This document shows, piece after piece, positions 5,733-7,666 of a DNA stretch of 7,666 nucleotides; position 1 is the stretch's first letter; each line of letters opens with the position of its first letter. The notes under the pieces were generated by a model. The model searched no databases, had not been told where the DNA came from, and worked only from the letters and a program-made list of their open reading frames with translations. A program made the translations under genes and the position numbers. Source of the DNA: Bdellovibrio sp. (GTDB taxonomy: Bacteria; Bdellovibrionota; Bdellovibrionia; Bdellovibrionales; Bdellovibrionaceae). Location: NCBI GenBank assembly GCA_019104905.1, contig JAHRXB010000157.1, positions 1-7,666 on the forward strand. The letters run 5' to 3'.

Positions 5733-7226
5733 ATGGAACTAGATTGGCTAAAACGCTGGAAACTTTATTCACCTCAAAACATCGCCGTTAAAGATGGCGA
5801 AACGGGGCGCGAATTTTCTTATGCAAAACTTTTTAAACTAGCCAATCAAGGAGCCCATTTCCTTCACAACGAATACGGAGTGCGCAAAGGGGATCGCGTT
5901 GCGGTCCTAGCCACCAACGAACTTGAATACGTCTTCTTGTTTTTTGCCTTGCAAAGATTGGGAGCGATTCTTGTTCCCGTGAACTTCCGCCTCACCCAAC
6001 GGGAAGTGGATCACATCATCACGGACTCATCTCCTAAATTGATTTTATTCCAAGAAGCTTATCGTGGCATTGTTGAGAATCTTCCCGCCTCTTCCAAACC
6101 CACCCAGCTTCTTTTCCAAGGCGAAAACAGCTTTGCAAGCCAACTGGAAAACAGCTCTGACGAGGAGTATCCGTTCACGTCCCTTGAAAACGACCCGGTG
6201 ATGGTGCTTTATACGTCAGGAACCACGGGGGCTCCGAAGGGCGCCATTTTGTCTTACAAAATGCTCTTTTGGAACTCGATCAACACCACATTGCGCCTGA
6301 ATATTTCTCAAACTGATTGCACCGTCATCTTCTTGCCTTTCTTCCACACGGGAGGATGGAACGTCTTGACGACTCCCTTCATTCATCGTGGAGCCAAGGT
6401 TGTTTTCCTTAAGAAGTTCGATGCCGATCAAATCTTGGCCTTGAGCGCACAGGAAAAAGCCACCATTCTTTTTGGCGTGCCGACAACCATGGAAATGATG
6501 GCTCGCTCGCCTCTGTTTAAGGACTCGAATCTTTCAAGCATTCGGTACGCGATTGTTGGTGGCGAGCCGATGCCTTTAGAACTTATTAAGACTTGGGATA
6601 AAAAAGGAATTCCTATTCGCCAAGGTTATGGACTGACTGAATTCGGTCCCAACGTATTTTCTTTGAACGAAGAAGACGCCATTCGCAAAATTGGCTCCAT
6701 CGGCTTCCCTAATTTTTACATTGAAGCCAAAGTCGTCGACAATGACGGAAAAGAACTTCCAGACAATGAAGTCGGAGAATTGGTCTTGCGCGGCCCGATG
6801 TGCATGAATGGTTATTGGCATAACGACAAAGCCACTCAGGAAACTATCAAAGAAGGGTGGCTCTATACTGGAGATCTCGTGCGACGCGATTCCGAGGGCT
6901 ATTACTATGTCGTCGGTCGAAAAAAAGACATGTTCATTTCAGGCGGAGAAAACGTTTACCCACCGGAAGTGGAACAGATTCTTCGTGCTCACCCCGGGGT
7001 TTTGGAAGCGGCCGTCATTGGTGTCCCCGATGAAAAATGGGGCGAAGTGGGCAAAGCGTTTGTGGTTCGCCATAGCGACACACTGACGGTGGAGGAACTT
7101 CAATCTCACTGCCTTCAAAATCTTGCTAAATTCAAAATACCCAAGCATTTTGTGTTCTTAGCTGCTCTCCCCAAGGGCGACAGCGGCAAGATCCTTAAAA
7201 GAAAGCTGGCTGAGATCCCTTCTTAG
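5733..7226 (+). CDS. AMP-forming acyl-CoA synthetase (ANL superfamily)
   Basis: Enzymes of this family activate a carboxylic acid with ATP to an acyl-adenylate, then form the CoA (or ACP) thioester. The 497-residue protein is complete. It has the phosphate-binding loop TSGTTGAPKG (161-170) and the LPFFHTGG segment (201-208). Adenine/Mg contacts are QGYGLTE (297-303), and the ribose-binding Asp is D381 in YTGDL. The hinge region is GRKKDMFISGG (395-405) followed by ENVYPPEVE, and the catalytic lysine K486 is in PKGDSGKILKRKL near the C-terminus. All core motifs look intact, so I expect an active ligase. Chain length is not readable; medium or long fatty acids are likely from context. AAGAGGG precedes the ATG and the KAS III-like gene ends 20 nt upstream, so the two form an operon. 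No clear terminator follows; only a 5-bp stem without a T-tract overlaps the stop codon. Confidence 0.92.
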   Translation: MELDWLKRWKLYSPQNIAVKDGETGREFSYAKLFKLANQGAHFLHNEYGVRKGDRVAVLATNELEYVFLFFALQRLGAILVPVNFRLTQREVDHIITDSSPKLILFQEAYRGIVENLPASSKPTQLLFQGENSFASQLENSSDEEYPFTSLENDPVMVLYTSGTTGAPKGAILSYKMLFWNSINTTLRLNISQTDCTVIFLPFFHTGGWNVLTTPFIHRGAKVVFLKKFDADQILALSAQEKATILFGVPTTMEMMARSPLFKDSNLSSIRYAIVGGEPMPLELIKTWDKKGIPIRQGYGLTEFGPNVFSLNEEDAIRKIGSIGFPNFYIEAKVVDNDGKELPDNEVGELVLRGPMCMNGYWHNDKATQETIKEGWLYTGDLVRRDSEGYYYVVGRKKDMFISGGENVYPPEVEQILRAHPGVLEAAVIGVPDEKWGEVGKAFVVRHSDTLTVEELQSHCLQNLAKFKIPKHFVFLAALPKGDSGKILKRKLAEIPS

Positions 7227-7263
7227 GGACTCAGAAATGCATAACATCATAAATATTTTGAAT

Positions 7264-7307
7264 TATACATCTCGGCCCCTAAGGTCTATATAGGGGGCCA
7301 CAGGAGG
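7264..7307 (+). promoter_or_regulatory. Leader of the secreted-protein gene: promoter-like boxes, GC inverted repeat and strong RBS
   Basis: The 89-nt gap after the ligase gene holds TATACA (7264-7269) and TATATA (7287-7292) at 17-nt spacing, a plausible sigma70 pair. GGCCCC (7274-7279) and GGGGCC (7294-7299) form an inverted repeat around them. A near-perfect AGGAGGT (7302-7308) follows, 7 nt before the ATG at 7316. The repeat overlaps the proposed core promoter, so it might be an operator; with no T-tract after it, it is a poor terminator candidate. Confidence 0.35.
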
Positions 7308-7315
7308 TCATTTCC

Positions 7316-7666
7316 ATGACTCACAAAATTCTTGGCCTGTTTTTGGCCCTCGCCTTCTCTTTCAGTGCCCAAGCTGACGACCATTTCGTTGGCGCCGGTA
7401 AGTTTTATGATTTGATCGAAAGCTACAAAGTAGCGTGCGCAGAAAAATGCACAAAGCCGTTCTATCAAACTGTCATTTACAAAAATGGCAAAAGAAGTGC
7501 GCTTCTTTCTCATCGTGATTTACTCGCTTTGCAAAAAGTAGCTGTTGAACAAGCCAATATCTGGATTGATACGATTCTTGAAGGGGACTTTTACTCTGAA
7601 GGAAATACTCAACTTGATAGTGTCGTGGGGATTTTTTATTCCAGCACTTTAGTGGCCTATAAGATC
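7316..7666 (+). CDS. Secreted protein of unknown function, N-terminal part (cut by right window edge)
   Basis: The reading frame is open from 7316 to the window end (117 codons) with no stop. The first 20 residues are a clean Sec signal peptide: MTHK, a hydrophobic core LGLFLALAFSF, and SAQA before DD. The mature part visible is soluble, with a short Cys pair CAEKC (about residues 41-45) that could form a disulphide or bind a metal, and a mixed helical pattern after it (DLLALQKVAVEQANIW). I do not recognise the family. The very strong ribosome binding site suggests good expression. It lies on the same strand as the ligase gene, 89 nt downstream and apparently with its own promoter, so a role in the lipid cluster is not implied. 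Being called a gene is well supported by signal peptide, RBS and frame; function is open. Confidence 0.8.
   Translation, partial: MTHKILGLFLALAFSFSAQADDHFVGAGKFYDLIESYKVACAEKCTKPFYQTVIYKNGKRSALLSHRDLLALQKVAVEQANIWIDTILEGDFYSEGNTQLDSVVGIFYSSTLVAYKI

Noticed and set aside
1980..7226. A true oleABCD olefin-biosynthesis cluster
   Set aside because: OleA keeps Cys-His-Asn, OleB uses an Asp nucleophile, and OleD is a longer extended SDR. Here the KAS lacks His and Asn, both hydrolases have GxSxGG serines, and the SDR is a 249-residue classical FabG type.
7216..7229. Small hairpin TCCCT-TCTT-AGGGA over the ligase stop codon as terminator
   Set aside because: The stem is only 5 bp and is followed by mixed sequence without a T-tract.

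Overview
The window looks like chromosomal DNA of a Gram-negative aerobe. Protein style, balanced base composition, and a membrane cytochrome c / SCO / cytochrome oxidase subunit II set with a C-terminally anchored SCO all fit a Bdellovibrio-like delta-type proteobacterium. That placement is inference from the look of the proteins, not from a marker gene. I see no tRNA, rRNA, CRISPR array, insertion sequence or prophage gene.

Left block (1-1831, all minus strand): three closely spaced genes run leftward out of the window. They encode a membrane-anchored monoheme cytochrome c, a SCO/SenC-type copper chaperone, and the N-terminal part of cytochrome c oxidase subunit II (coxB). This is the start of a terminal oxidase operon. 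The SCO subtype (CPGLC motif plus C-terminal membrane anchor) is the kind I associate with oxidase / alternative complex III loci.

Middle and right block (1951-7226): a five-gene lipid/acyl-metabolism locus built as two divergent operons around a 173-bp control region (4535-4707). Leftward: a FabG-like SDR reductase, an exported serine alpha/beta hydrolase, and a cytosolic serine alpha/beta hydrolase. The two hydrolase genes overlap by ATGA, and the operon ends at a compact hairpin at 1951-1973. Rightward: a KAS III (FabH)-like protein and, 20 nt later, an AMP-forming acyl-CoA synthetase. Together they supply activation, acyl transfer or condensation, beta-keto reduction and hydrolysis. This is the same set of enzyme classes as the OleABCD olefin / beta-lactone pathway, but the details differ from Ole.

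The most notable point is the KAS III-like protein. It keeps the nucleophilic Cys (C116) but has Thr and Tyr where FabH has its catalytic His and Asn. The control region holds an ATAGAGC-CGTT-GCTCTAT dyad. The SDR gene has a sigma70-like promoter whose -10 lies only 8 nt before the ATG and has no Shine-Dalgarno sequence, so its mRNA may be leaderless.

Right edge (7227-7666): a short intergenic region with a GC-rich inverted repeat and a strong AGGAGG ribosome binding site leads into the first 117 codons of a secreted protein I do not recognise.
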